From: a virus
Reading direction: 5' to 3' (one strand)
Virus record (IMG/VR): IMGVR_UViG_3300009183_000091
Location: 1 to 64,000 of that record
Length of the DNA: 64,000 bases
The notes beneath the pieces were generated by a model. The model was not told where the DNA came from. It did not search any database and saw nothing but the letters and a program-made list of their open reading frames with translations. Of the stretch, positions 14,683 through 22,702 are shown one piece after another. Positions within the stretch are counted from its first letter, which is position 1, and each line of letters begins with the position of its first letter. The position numbers were made by a program, and so were the translations under genes.

Positions 14683-16061
14683 TGAGCATACAGATAAGAG
14701 CAGAGAAAATAATCATACATGATATACTTGTCAACCCAGGTGACATGCATAAAATCATGGAGAAAATTGATACTACCATGATCACTGACCCTGTGAACAA
14801 GGCCGTATTTGAAGCTATCACATCTCTGTATTTATCTCAAGAAGCAGTTAACACTACATCTTTATTCCATGAGGTATGTAAACTTAAATCAATAGCAGCA
14901 AAGAAAGCAGCATCAGAGATAAGCTCCTTAATAGCGGTAAGTCCAGGGAAAGAAGAGCTTAAAGATGCTATGAACTTAGTGGTATCAGAAACGATTAGAA
15001 ACGAACATGTTACATTGTCTCAGACAATATCCAATATGGCTAGTCAACCAGACTATGATCCAGGTAATATACTTAATCTATTACAGGACCACATCACAAA
15101 TAACAAGTACAAGTCTATACTCAACAAGAAAAGCTATGACAATCAAACCCTACTAAATGAGTTAGAGGAGAAGATGAAGATAGCAGCGGACAGTAGTGGA
15201 GTATCAGGGATTCGCACTGGCTATCATAAGTTTGATGAGATTACTTCTGGTATGCAACCAACTAACCTTATCATCGTAGCCGCAAGGCCTGGTGCTGGTA
15301 AAACTCAGATGGGACTTGGTATAATGAAGACAGCATCCATAAGAGGTAACAAAAAAGGTTTGTTTATATCATGCGAGATGGATGAGGTTCAAGTAATGAA
15401 GAGACTAATAGCCGTTGACTCAGGTGTTGAAGGTTATTCAATTAAGAAAGGAAAGCTATCCCCAACAGAAAGAGGTAGGTTCGAGCGATCTAAAAGAAGA
15501 ATAGCAAATTCAGGCGTTAAGATTGTAGGTGGAGCATTCACAATAACAGATGTTATCACGATGGTTTACAAAATGAAATACTCAGAAGGATTGGATTATG
15601 TAGTAGTTGATTACATACAGAAGATTACAAGCCCTGGGGCGCAGAATAGAACCAATGAGGTAGGTGATGTATCAAGAAAGCTAAAAGATATGGCAAATGA
15701 GCTTAAAATACCTGTAGTGGCCCTTGCTCAGCTGTCTAGAGCAGTGGAGATGAGAACGGATAAGAGGCCTATCCTAAGTGACCTTAGAGAATCAGGAGAT
15801 ATAGAGCAAGATGCTGACATCGTAGCATTCCTTTACAGGCCTGCTTATTACTTGCCAGGAAACGAGAGAGACACTAGTCCACTAGCGAAACAAGCATTTG
15901 TTTACTTGGCTAAGCATAGAGATGGTGAGTTAGCAGATATAGAGCTAGAGTTTGAATCAGATATTCCAGCATGGAGAAATCCTAATGAGATTGGAGATTA
16001 TGATGAAGAGGTAGTTCAATCTACTATACAAAGATTTGACAATGAAAACTATATATTTTAA
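14682..16061 (+). CDS. dnaB: replicative DNA helicase, DnaB family
   Basis: 459 aa, the usual length. An N-terminal helical domain (residues 1-100) leads through a linker to the RecA-like ATPase. Walker A is ARPGAGKTQ (~residues 200-208), Walker B region VVVDYIQ (~307-313), DnaB motif LAQLSR (~348), then ESGDIEQDAD. It is a hexameric 5'-3' fork helicase. It follows the DnaA-like gene with overlapping stop/start. No primase gene was recognised in the window, so primase must come from the host or from outside the window. Confidence 0.95.
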   Translation: MSIQIRAEKIIIHDILVNPGDMHKIMEKIDTTMITDPVNKAVFEAITSLYLSQEAVNTTSLFHEVCKLKSIAAKKAASEISSLIAVSPGKEELKDAMNLVVSETIRNEHVTLSQTISNMASQPDYDPGNILNLLQDHITNNKYKSILNKKSYDNQTLLNELEEKMKIAADSSGVSGIRTGYHKFDEITSGMQPTNLIIVAARPGAGKTQMGLGIMKTASIRGNKKGLFISCEMDEVQVMKRLIAVDSGVEGYSIKKGKLSPTERGRFERSKRRIANSGVKIVGGAFTITDVITMVYKMKYSEGLDYVVVDYIQKITSPGAQNRTNEVGDVSRKLKDMANELKIPVVALAQLSRAVEMRTDKRPILSDLRESGDIEQDADIVAFLYRPAYYLPGNERDTSPLAKQAFVYLAKHRDGELADIELEFESDIPAWRNPNEIGDYDEEVVQSTIQRFDNENYIF

Positions 16062-16063
16062 TT

Positions 16064-16528
16064 ATGTACGAAAAGAATGTAGAACTATTCAAAGGAGTAG
16101 AAAGAAAGTTTGCTAAGGCAATAGATACAATGGGTAAGGTTGGCTTCTCAACAAAGGAACAAGATATGCATGAGCATTGGGATGTATCACTTACCATGCA
16201 GATTGATGTCAAGGCTATGAAGAAAAAACATAGGGGAGACGAGACTACCAATGAAAATATCCACTATGTAGAGTTGAAAAATGTTTTAGGTAATCCTGGT
16301 TGGTTGTATGGTGAAGCTCACTACTTTGCCTTTGAGCTAGAGGATTATTGGTTAATGGTTGATAAGATTAGGTTACAGGAGTTTATTAAAGATAAATGTG
16401 CGTCCAAAGAATGGTCAGAGATACCTGATTTTTACAAACTCACTCAAAGAAAAACAAGACAAGACATAATTACTCTTGTAAAAACAATAGATTTAATGTT
16501 TATTTGTGATAAAATTATAAAGAAATGA
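16064..16528 (+). CDS. putative PD-(D/E)XK-fold nuclease
   Basis: 154 aa. HEHWDVSLTMQIDVKAMKK (about residues 38-56) provides the D...(D)xK spacing of restriction-endonuclease-fold enzymes, followed by HYVELKNVLGNPGWLYGEAH and a second beta-rich pair. Such proteins beside DnaB in phages often act in DNA processing. No catalytic activity can be proven from this; the family is not firmly recognised. It overlaps the next gene by 4 nt. Confidence 0.5.
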   Translation: MYEKNVELFKGVERKFAKAIDTMGKVGFSTKEQDMHEHWDVSLTMQIDVKAMKKKHRGDETTNENIHYVELKNVLGNPGWLYGEAHYFAFELEDYWLMVDKIRLQEFIKDKCASKEWSEIPDFYKLTQRKTRQDIITLVKTIDLMFICDKIIKK

Positions 16529-16770
16529 AAACACCAGAAGAAAAAGCTACAGAAATATTCATCGAGTATTACAGATGGGTACGAATAATGGGATTCAATA
16601 TTGAAGCCGAAAAACTATTAGATGCAATAGCTATAGATATGGCCTTAACATCTGTTAACTTCACCCTAGATAGTCACAACACTAAGGATGAGATAATATA
16701 TTGGAGTCAAGTAAAGAAGTCACTAATCAGTAAGTTACCAAACGGTAAGTTACCAGACAGTAAGCTATGA
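16525..16770 (+). CDS. small helical phage protein (MKTPEEKA type)
   Basis: 81 aa. It begins MKTPEEKATEIFIEYY and has YWSQVKKSLISKL near its C terminus, the layout of a small all-helical family recurrent in Flavobacteriia phages. The C-terminal tandem NGKLPDSKL is low-complexity. ATGA overlaps at both ends. Function unknown. Confidence 0.7.
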   Translation: MKTPEEKATEIFIEYYRWVRIMGFNIEAEKLLDAIAIDMALTSVNFTLDSHNTKDEIIYWSQVKKSLISKLPNGKLPDSKL

Positions 16771-16907
16771 GAAGAAGAAGAATAAATTTGAATAAAAAAG
16801 TTTTTAATAAGCTTGGTATATATTTTAGACGTAAATTTTTAAAACTAATAAAGTCAATAAGAGTAAAAAAAGATTATAGTCATCGCATCAATAATGAGTT
16901 CGATTAA
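16767..16907 (+). CDS. 46-aa highly basic protein
   Basis: Begins MRRRRINLNKKVFNKLG and remains strongly basic, with hydrophobic residues spaced as one amphipathic helix. Overlaps the upstream stop (ATGA) and the next start. Could bind nucleic acid or membrane; no family recognised. Confidence 0.5.
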   Translation: MRRRRINLNKKVFNKLGIYFRRKFLKLIKSIRVKKDYSHRINNEFD

Positions 16908-17178
16908 TCCTGACATCTATTGTGTCAATGTTACACTAAGGGTAGTATTCCCTTCTAAGTCTAAATATATAGCCCCACAGGTTCGTAAAATACTATTAGA
17001 TAGAATACCTATGCTGCTACTAAATGAACAGCCGATACATAAAGAAAAAGAGAAGCTATATAGAAAAGTATTCGATGAATACATCCATAAAGGAGACTTC
17101 AGTAAATACAAATTCATTATAGATAATGTAGAAATAGTTAAATTTTTATCTAAAATTTGCTATGAATATACTTTTTGA
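16894..17178 (+). CDS. hypothetical protein
   Basis: 94 aa, overlapping the basic 46-aa gene by 14 nt. A beta strand pair at the N terminus (DIYCVNVTLRVVF) is followed by a helical middle and a beta/helical end. Not recognised. A clear promoter for the next unit lies in its 3' end and spacer (17156-17187). Confidence 0.6.
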   Translation: MSSINPDIYCVNVTLRVVFPSKSKYIAPQVRKILLDRIPMLLLNEQPIHKEKEKLYRKVFDEYIHKGDFSKYKFIIDNVEIVKFLSKICYEYTF

Positions 17179-17187
17179 TTACATTTG
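17156..17187 (+). promoter_or_regulatory. Bacteroidota-type promoter upstream of MazG-like gene
   Basis: TTTG (17156-17159), 20-nt spacer and TACATTTG (17180-17187) match both halves of the consensus. Start expected ~17192-17194; the ATG follows at 17209. Confidence 0.7.
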
Positions 17188-17208
17188 CTAACCTTTAAAT
17201 AAAATAGA

Positions 17209-17820
17209 ATGGAAAAACAATTATTACAAGTGCTTGATTTTCAGAATGCTTTTGGAATATCTAGCCCAGACAAACCTAAGATGTTGTCTAAGAAAAGAGC
17301 TACACTAAGACAACGACTACTAGAAGAAGAAGTTGGAGAACTTAGAGAAGCCAAAAATACTATCGAAGTAGCTGATGCGCTTATTGATATTCTATACATT
17401 ACGTGTGGAACAATCCATGAGTACGGACTAGGAGATAGAGCTGTAATACTATTTGATGAGGTTCACCGTTCTAACATGTCAAAGGTTGGTCCTGATGGTA
17501 AAGCTATCTTCAGGGCAGACGGTAAAGTAATGAAGCCTGAAACATATTCAGAGCCTAAGCTACAGCCAATAATTGAAAGAGACTTCTCTCTATACAAAGA
17601 AAGTGAAGTGCTTAAAGAATTAGCAGCTATATCAAAACAAGAAACAGAAGATGTTATTGTGGCTAAGATTAAAAACAAATTGAAACTATTTGATAGATTT
17701 TTATTCTGGTTAAACATTAAAATAGAAGATAGATTGAAGAAGAAAATAGAAGTTAAGTTTCCTACTACTGTAGATGGACGAGTGATCGTTAAAGTTTATG
17801 ACGAGGAATACGCAGTATGA
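17209..17820 (+). CDS. MazG-like / PRA-PH-type nucleotide pyrophosphohydrolase
   Basis: 203 aa. The all-alpha NTP-PPase core is visible: LLEEEVGELREA (EExxE) around residues 42-53 and DALIDILYITCGTIHEYG (ExxD-type second metal site) around 61-79, followed by LFDEVHRSNMSKVGPDGK and YSEPKLQPI, typical of phage phosphoribosyl-ATP pyrophosphohydrolase-like enzymes. Such enzymes hydrolyse (d)NTPs or alarmone-like nucleotides. The extra C-terminal ~80 residues are helical/basic and unusual for the family. First gene behind the 17156 promoter. Confidence 0.85.
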   Translation: MEKQLLQVLDFQNAFGISSPDKPKMLSKKRATLRQRLLEEEVGELREAKNTIEVADALIDILYITCGTIHEYGLGDRAVILFDEVHRSNMSKVGPDGKAIFRADGKVMKPETYSEPKLQPIIERDFSLYKESEVLKELAAISKQETEDVIVAKIKNKLKLFDRFLFWLNIKIEDRLKKKIEVKFPTTVDGRVIVKVYDEEYAV

Positions 17821-18191
17821 TTAAGTACTCAAAATATGGCAATACAAAAATAGTTGTTGATGGAGTTAAGTTTGACTCTAAGATGGAGATGTATTGCTAT
17901 GATTTACTTACTCAAATGAAATTTGAATTTGAATTTCAAAAAAAAATAATCCTTATAGATAGTTTTAAGTACAACAAGAAAGCAATAAGGCCAATTACAT
18001 TAATTGTAGATTTCGTAATCACCCATGAAGGTATAGAGCATTACGTTGACATTAAGGGCTTCGCTACAGATGTATCTAAGATTAAATATAAGATGCTACG
18101 TTATCAGCTTAAAGATAACCCAAAGACAGATGTTATATGGCTATATACAAAAAAATCCATATATCAATTTTTAATTAACTTAAAAGAATAA
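17817..18191 (+). CDS. DUF1064-type phage endonuclease
   Basis: 124 aa. KYGNTKIVVDGVKFDSKMEMYCYDLL is the typical start of DUF1064; only part is quoted: FDSKMEMY gives the first acidic residue. YVDIKGFATDVSKIKYKM (about residues 76-93) supplies the D-x-K motif of a restriction-endonuclease fold. Such proteins are predicted to cut branched or specific DNA during phage replication. Overlaps the MazG-like gene (ATGA) and precedes SSB by 2 nt. Confidence 0.8.
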   Translation: MIKYSKYGNTKIVVDGVKFDSKMEMYCYDLLTQMKFEFEFQKKIILIDSFKYNKKAIRPITLIVDFVITHEGIEHYVDIKGFATDVSKIKYKMLRYQLKDNPKTDVIWLYTKKSIYQFLINLKE

Positions 18192-18193
18192 AG

Positions 18194-18631
18194 ATGAGTG
18201 TAAACAAAGTGGTTTTATTAGGTAATGTCGGTTCAATAAACATTGTATCGTTTGACAATGGAGGTAAGATGGTTAATATCTCCGTAGCTACAACAGAAAG
18301 CTACAAGAAAGGTGAAGAGTGGATCAACAAAACAGAGTGGCATAGATGCTCTTGTGGAATCCCAGCAGTAGTAGAACGTGCTGACAGAATCAATAAAGGG
18401 GATATGGTTTACCTTGAAGGATCTATTGTTACTAGAACATGGGAGAAAGAAGGTGAGAAGAAAGAATCAAAAGAGATTTCCTTTAATAAAATTCAAGTAA
18501 TTAGTAGAGGTAATAAATTAGAAGAAGAATCAGGAGAAGAATCATTCGTTCCTAAGACTAAGGCTGAGCCTAAATCAGCTAAGCAAGTATTAGCTAAGAT
18601 GGATGACAATGATGATTTGCCTTTTAATTAG
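18194..18631 (+). CDS. ssb: single-stranded DNA-binding protein
   Basis: 145 aa. OB fold with canonical N terminus (NKVVLLGNVGSI), WINKTEWHRCSC and GDMVYLEGSIVTRTW, then a disordered Lys/Glu/Ser linker and the acidic tip DDNDDLPFN that recruits partner proteins. It coats ssDNA at replication forks and recombination intermediates and is expected to cooperate with the Rad52-type annealing protein and DnaB. Confidence 0.95.
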   Translation: MSVNKVVLLGNVGSINIVSFDNGGKMVNISVATTESYKKGEEWINKTEWHRCSCGIPAVVERADRINKGDMVYLEGSIVTRTWEKEGEKKESKEISFNKIQVISRGNKLEEESGEESFVPKTKAEPKSAKQVLAKMDDNDDLPFN

Positions 18632-18676
18632 GAGTTATAGTACCTCGTAATAAAAAACTAAAAAAAAATATAGATT

Positions 18677-18910
18677 ATGTCAAAATACATTGTAGATATT
18701 ACACCAGAAGATATTGGTGAGATAATTCAGATGATACGTATTCAGCATTTCAAGATGCATGTAGATCCATTCGCAGAGAAGATAGGGGTAAAATCTAAGG
18801 TTGTTATCCAGGCAGAAGAAGGAAGAGGCCCACATGGAATACTATTATTGAAAAAGATAAATGATGTATTTCCTACTATAGGAGTTTCTCTAGAAATAGA
18901 GTTCAAGTAA
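18677..18910 (+). CDS. small XRE-like helix-turn-helix protein
   Basis: 77 aa. DPFAEKIGVKSKVVIQAEEG followed by a long helix (GILLLKKINDVFP) has the spacing of a Cro/CI-type HTH, with VIQAEEG in place of the recognition-helix glutamate turn. Last gene of the left arm, immediately before the convergent terminator. It may regulate phage promoters. Confidence 0.6.
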   Translation: MSKYIVDITPEDIGEIIQMIRIQHFKMHVDPFAEKIGVKSKVVIQAEEGRGPHGILLLKKINDVFPTIGVSLEIEFK

Positions 18911-18915
18911 TTAAG

Positions 18916-18941
18916 GGGGAGTGTAACAGCTCCCCTTTTTT
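18916..18941 (+). terminator. bidirectional terminator between the two arms
   Basis: Stem GGGGAG/CTCCCC (18916-18921 with 18930-18935), 8-nt loop, six T on the + strand. On the - strand the same hairpin follows the stop at 18940 with a weaker T-rich tail. It separates the convergent early and late arms. Confidence 0.9.
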
Positions 18942-19221
18942 ATTTAAAGAATTTTCTTTTCTTATCTGCTCTATTCTTAGATTGATCTTGAGAAATAGTT
19001 TTAGTCTTTGATGTATGGGCGACATCGAGTCCATCGTGATTCCCATCAGTTCCATTCTTTCTATTGATTGCCTGTAATATGGTACGATACTTACGTCTAG
19101 CAGGAGTACTATGATATTCTTTATTGTACTCATCTCGCTTCTTACGAGCATCAGGGTTCTCCTGATAGAACCTAGCTGTCCTACTCTTACCCTTCTTAGT
19201 TCCTGCTAACTTATTTCTCAT
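18940..19221 (-). CDS. conserved small basic phage protein (KDGLDVxHT type)
   Basis: 93 aa from the ATG at 19221 (an upstream ATG would add eight non-conserved residues). Very basic: KGKSRTARFYQENPDARKKR, then TPARRKYRTILQAINRKNGT and DGNHDGLDVAHTSKT. This pattern recurs in many Bacteroidota phages and in cyanophages. The Asp/His segment may be a metal or nuclease-like site, but the role is not established. Last gene of the late arm, with its own -7 box. Confidence 0.8.
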   Translation of the reverse strand: MRNKLAGTKKGKSRTARFYQENPDARKKRDEYNKEYHSTPARRKYRTILQAINRKNGTDGNHDGLDVAHTSKTKTISQDQSKNRADKKRKFFK

Positions 19222-19222
19222 A

Positions 19223-20101
19223 CTACAAAGATAATAACATATCAATTAAGTCTGGATGAGGGTACATATCTACCTTACCTCTTAATACATTAGTATGCGA
19301 GTACATACCTGGGGTTGATTCTGCTTTAGCAGGCTCACATATATCAAATCCATCAGCCCCCTTAGCTTTAATATATTGAACTAATCCAATTCTAGGATCA
19401 ATATTGTACTTCTTAGCTATAAATAAAATCCATCTTTTCAATGTAAGTATCTGAGCATCTGAGTAATCATGCCAGTACTGTAATCCCCTAAATGGTTTAG
19501 CTAACTTAATTACTTGATCTGACTTAGCAACAGTACCAACATAAGTTTTACCATTAACAATTTGTCCCATGTTACATACCTCTACCGCTACAGAGTTTCT
19601 ATGCATAACAGAGTTACCTGTACCTGTGTGCCATCCATATCCTCCCTCAGGGAAACATTGTATTAGCTCACCATCAAACTTAGTGTTACCATCTCTAACA
19701 GATTGTCCACCTAGGATAAATTCAGTAGCTACATTGCCACGATTATCTCTAGCCCACATATCAGCAACTTGATAAGGATCTTCCCATCCTGCTGTATGAT
19801 GTAAGAATATCCACTTCTTAGGAACAGGACCAGCGAAATAAGTTCCAGCAGGCATGTAGTGTTGATTGATTTTTAAGGCGTGATCCACCTCACTATTCTC
19901 AGCATTGTCAGTGTTCAATATCCCCATAGCAGCCCAGGTGTTCTTTCCTACAATGCCATCATCAATTAATCCATGAGATTTCTGCCAAGTCTTTACAGCT
20001 GTTTCAGTCTGAGGACCAAAAGTACCATCAACTCCAATTTTAAGGAACTGCTGTAATGTTTTTACAGATTCTCCTTTACTTCCTAGTTTTATCACTATCA
20101 T
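19223..20101 (-). CDS. endolysin: peptidoglycan-binding domain plus amidase
   Basis: 292 aa. Residues ~3-58 are a PG_binding_1 repeat (KGESVKTLQQFLKIGVDGTF). From about residue 95, an N-acetylmuramoyl-L-alanine amidase (Amidase_2/PGRP fold) follows, with zinc-ligand motifs FLHHTAG (~100-106), MYSHTNVL (His ~269) and an Asp in GKVDMYPHPDL (~277). GGYGWHTGTGNSVMHRNSVA fits the substrate groove. It cleaves the peptide from MurNAc. No signal peptide, so it depends on the adjacent holin. Confidence 0.92.
   Translation of the reverse strand: MIVIKLGSKGESVKTLQQFLKIGVDGTFGPQTETAVKTWQKSHGLIDDGIVGKNTWAAMGILNTDNAENSEVDHALKINQHYMPAGTYFAGPVPKKWIFLHHTAGWEDPYQVADMWARDNRGNVATEFILGGQSVRDGNTKFDGELIQCFPEGGYGWHTGTGNSVMHRNSVAVEVCNMGQIVNGKTYVGTVAKSDQVIKLAKPFRGLQYWHDYSDAQILTLKRWILFIAKKYNIDPRIGLVQYIKAKGADGFDICEPAKAESTPGMYSHTNVLRGKVDMYPHPDLIDMLLSL
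19226..19233 (-). promoter_or_regulatory. -7 box for the last late gene
   Basis: On the - strand this reads TATCTTTG, matching TAnnTTTG. It overlaps the last codons of the endolysin gene and would start transcription about 19221, i.e. an almost leaderless message for the basic protein. Confidence 0.5.
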
Positions 20102-20171
20102 CTTTTTTTATATTAGTTAGACCTATTATTCCAGCCAAAGATAATATAAATAGACAAAATAAGAAAATCAT
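20076..20171 (-). CDS. 31-aa membrane peptide between holin and endolysin
   Basis: One hydrophobic helix (MIFLFCLFILSLAGIIGL) and a charged tail (KKDDSDKTRK). It starts in an ATGA overlap with the holin stop and runs 26 nt into the endolysin gene in another frame. Position in the lysis cassette and coupling suggest a holin modifier or antiholin; unproven, and the ORF is short. Confidence 0.5.
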   Translation of the reverse strand: MIFLFCLFILSLAGIIGLTNIKKDDSDKTRK

Positions 20172-20596
20172 GACTTTAATTTATCTGCTTCTTCCTTAGC
20201 TCTCGTGATGAACTCACGTAATGATTTAAGAACATTTTGGCCTGTTACAGACTCGTAAGACTCATTTATTGACTTAATCTCTACAACAACACAAAAGAAA
20301 GCTACTATTTTTGTCATTATAAGGTCAATAGAGATGAAATTAGCCACTATATCAGCTGCGATGTACTTCTCTGTTAAAAATACAAAAAGAATCGCTCCTG
20401 AGTAAAGTAATGACTTGCTTATAACGTGAGATAATCTTCTACTTCTTATTGATTTCCATCCTCCTTTCTTAACACTTCTCCAAACACCAAATCCTGTATC
20501 AATCAAAATAGCTAATAAAGCAATGTAAATCATAGGAAAAACTGGAGATACTACTGCTAGTATTGATGTGATCATTAAAACAAGTTTCGTCTTCAT
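20168..20596 (-). CDS. holin
   Basis: 142 aa with three or four hydrophobic helices (about residues 5-30, 60-80, 86-110) and a conserved phage-holin-family pattern: ILIDTGFGVWRSVKKGGWKS, SLLYSGAILFVF, VVVEIKSINESYE. The charged C-terminal helix is cytoplasmic. It forms inner-membrane holes that release the amidase. Start overlaps the spanin gene stop (ATGA). Confidence 0.85.
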   Translation of the reverse strand: MKTKLVLMITSILAVVSPVFPMIYIALLAILIDTGFGVWRSVKKGGWKSIRSRRLSHVISKSLLYSGAILFVFLTEKYIAADIVANFISIDLIMTKIVAFFCVVVEIKSINESYESVTGQNVLKSLREFITRAKEEADKLKS

Positions 20597-21051
20597 AGTA
20601 AGTATTTTCTTATTAACCTATACGTAAAATATACTAGAAGCAAAGATAAGGAAATTCCTATTATGTTATTTAAGAGCGTCTTATACCAAGGAGTCTTTTC
20701 ATAGTAACGAATCGGTATCTTTCTTTCTACTATTTTTTCATAAGGCTTTATGATATATACTGTATCACACTTTCCTTTGATGTAAACCTTTAACTCTCTG
20801 TCCATCCAGACCTTAACTTTAAGCTGTTCTTTTTCGATAAATATTGTATCGAATAAATCCATATACTCAACGATAGTATCTACACGAACCTCTGGTACAT
20901 TAAGTCGAATAGTATCTCTTATTGTATCTTTTACTATAAGTGTATCTTTAGTAAGAAGTTCAGGATGCTTTCTTATAAGTCTATCAAATCTTCTTTGAGG
21001 AGAGCATGATATAATTAATAGTATAATGATAAAGTATTTCATAATTTTCAT
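20593..21051 (-). CDS. candidate unimolecular spanin (u-spanin)
   Basis: 152 aa. The N terminus carries a signal peptide with lipobox LIISC (Cys16), so it is an outer-membrane lipoprotein. The periplasmic part is beta-rich with repeated DTI/DTIxL segments. Residues ~127-147 form one C-terminal transmembrane helix followed by RKYLL. Lipobox plus C-terminal TM is the defining topology of u-spanins (T1 gp11 type), which fuse inner and outer membranes in the last lysis step. Directly upstream of the holin and endolysin genes. Confidence 0.8.
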   Translation of the reverse strand: MKIMKYFIIILLIISCSPQRRFDRLIRKHPELLTKDTLIVKDTIRDTIRLNVPEVRVDTIVEYMDLFDTIFIEKEQLKVKVWMDRELKVYIKGKCDTVYIIKPYEKIVERKIPIRYYEKTPWYKTLLNNIIGISLSLLLVYFTYRLIRKYLL

Positions 21052-21054
21052 TTG

Positions 21055-21891
21055 CTAAACTTGACGAGCCAACGTGGTGTTGAATGCTTGTACCGCAGTT
21101 CTTAAATTAGCGGCTTCTGTTGCAGTAAGTGAATCATTAAATATAGCTGAAAAAGCATATCTAATATTTGTAGATAATAACAAAGCACCATTTCTATTAA
21201 GACCTCCTATATATACATTTCCATTGTATAATGTACCAGTAGTGTTTGTGCTTGTAACTACCAAAGAACCATTTTTATAAATATCATTATTAGAAAATCC
21301 TGGTGTTGGATTTGTTCTTTTAACTGCGGTATAAAAACCTAACCCCGTTGTATCTGAATAAGTTACGGGAGAAGCAGCAGCAAAAGCACCTACATTAGTT
21401 CCAAAAACGGAAGTTTTTACTGCTAAATACCAGTTGCTATTATTATCAGCCCCAAAGTCAATACCTCCAGTTGTATATTGATTGGTGTATAATGCTGCAC
21501 TAAAACTATTTACAGATGTTATTTGAGTGCTAAAATTAAATCCAGTGTTACCATAGGAATTAACTGCATTACCTTTAACGCCATTAGCATCCCAAGTCCA
21601 TCCACCAACCCAACTAATTTGAAATTGAGACGTATTTTTAAGATTAAAACTTGTTGAAGTAGAAGTACCACCAACATAAGGGTGTATCATTGAAGCCTTA
21701 GTCCATACTCCGTAACCTTTCAAGTCAACTACTAAAGTATTGATAGCAGTCTTCTGTGTAGCATCAGTAATACCAGCAGCAGTGATAAAGGCTTGAGCAT
21801 CTGGATCAAAAGAAGGAGCAGTAGGTAATATTATATTACATCCCTTAGTTCCTGCGCTTAATACCTTTCCTAAATATATACTAGCTCCCAT
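21055..21891 (-). CDS. appendage/fibre protein, paralogue A
   Basis: 278 aa. A conserved N-terminal segment (DPDAQAFITAAGITDATQK then AINTLVVDLKGYGVW) and C terminus (ATEAANLRTAVQAFNTTLAR) flank a variable Ser/Thr/Asn/Gly-rich lectin-like middle. It is clearly paralogous to the protein at 22703-23521. Probably a tail fibre or receptor-binding component with a concanavalin-like fold (inference). Confidence 0.75.
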   Translation of the reverse strand: MGASIYLGKVLSAGTKGCNIILPTAPSFDPDAQAFITAAGITDATQKTAINTLVVDLKGYGVWTKASMIHPYVGGTSTSTSFNLKNTSQFQISWVGGWTWDANGVKGNAVNSYGNTGFNFSTQITSVNSFSAALYTNQYTTGGIDFGADNNSNWYLAVKTSVFGTNVGAFAAASPVTYSDTTGLGFYTAVKRTNPTPGFSNNDIYKNGSLVVTSTNTTGTLYNGNVYIGGLNRNGALLLSTNIRYAFSAIFNDSLTATEAANLRTAVQAFNTTLARQV

Positions 21892-22448
21892 TAATATGTT
21901 TTATATAATGTAAATATTTCTGAATATATAGAGTTTCCTGCATTGTTAGTATTCCACTGAGCAGTGATAACTAATGTATTAGATACAGTAGTATCAAAAG
22001 TTGTATTGTTTACTATACTAAAATTTACTCCCTCAAAGTTAAATCCTGAATTTTTAGTATATGCAAACAATCCTCCTGATGCTATAGAAGCTACAGTAGC
22101 TGCTCCTACTTGTCTTACAGTAAAATTAACATCTAGTTTCCAATGCTTAGTAGTAGCAGCACTCATTGCCATGGCTCCTGTATCTGCTAGTAATATTCCT
22201 GACGCAGTTTTAACTCTAATCTCTAAAGTAGCTGTACCTACACAAGATAAGTGTCCTATTAATACACCAGCAAAGCTATCCCCTACTTGAAAACCATTTG
22301 CAGGAATAGTAAGACTTCCTAAACCTCCATCTAATAAACTACCCTCAACAGCTGTAGCTGTCACAGGAGTACTTGATGCTGTCTGTGTATATAACCCTCC
22401 TGTAATAGTATAAGGGTTCGCAGATAATATGTTTATTTGAGTACTCAT
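21891..22448 (-). CDS. virion appendage protein, beta-rich
   Basis: 185 aa, Thr/Ser/Ala/Gly rich, predicted all-beta, ending in IYSEIFTLYKTY. The VGDSFAGVLIGHLSCVG and TLVITAQWNT segments resemble phage fibre tips or decoration domains. Overlaps the next gene by 4 nt (ATGA). Binding specificity unknown. Confidence 0.65.
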   Translation of the reverse strand: MSTQINILSANPYTITGGLYTQTASSTPVTATAVEGSLLDGGLGSLTIPANGFQVGDSFAGVLIGHLSCVGTATLEIRVKTASGILLADTGAMAMSAATTKHWKLDVNFTVRQVGAATVASIASGGLFAYTKNSGFNFEGVNFSIVNNTTFDTTVSNTLVITAQWNTNNAGNSIYSEIFTLYKTY

Positions 22449-22699
22449 ACTTCAAATGGAGGAGGAGTAGGCTTCGGTTCATAGATAATTAAGTCTAAGT
22501 CTTTTACCCATAAGAAGTCAGGATTAACTGTTTGTTCCATCTCTTCTACTGAGATTATCCACCGATCCAATAAATCCAAAATTGGATTGTAAAATGAGTC
22601 TGGTGCATACCATTGTCCGACTAATTCGTCTTTTTGTACCTCTGTTAGTAAACCTACATAGGTCAACTTTTGTTCTGCTGTTAAATCTGTTAGTTTCAT
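22445..22699 (-). CDS. small fibre-module protein
   Basis: 84 aa. The N terminus is helical (LTAEQKLTYVGLLTEVQKDE) and the C terminus Pro-rich (KPTPPPFEV). The sequence LVGQWYAPDSFYNP and WIISVEEMEQTVNP suggests a compact domain resembling phage tail-fibre assembly or adaptor proteins. It sits between the two paralogous fibre genes, an arrangement common for fibre plus chaperone; unproven. Confidence 0.6.
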   Translation of the reverse strand: MKLTDLTAEQKLTYVGLLTEVQKDELVGQWYAPDSFYNPILDLLDRWIISVEEMEQTVNPDFLWVKDLDLIIYEPKPTPPPFEV

Positions 22700-22702
22700 A
22701 TA

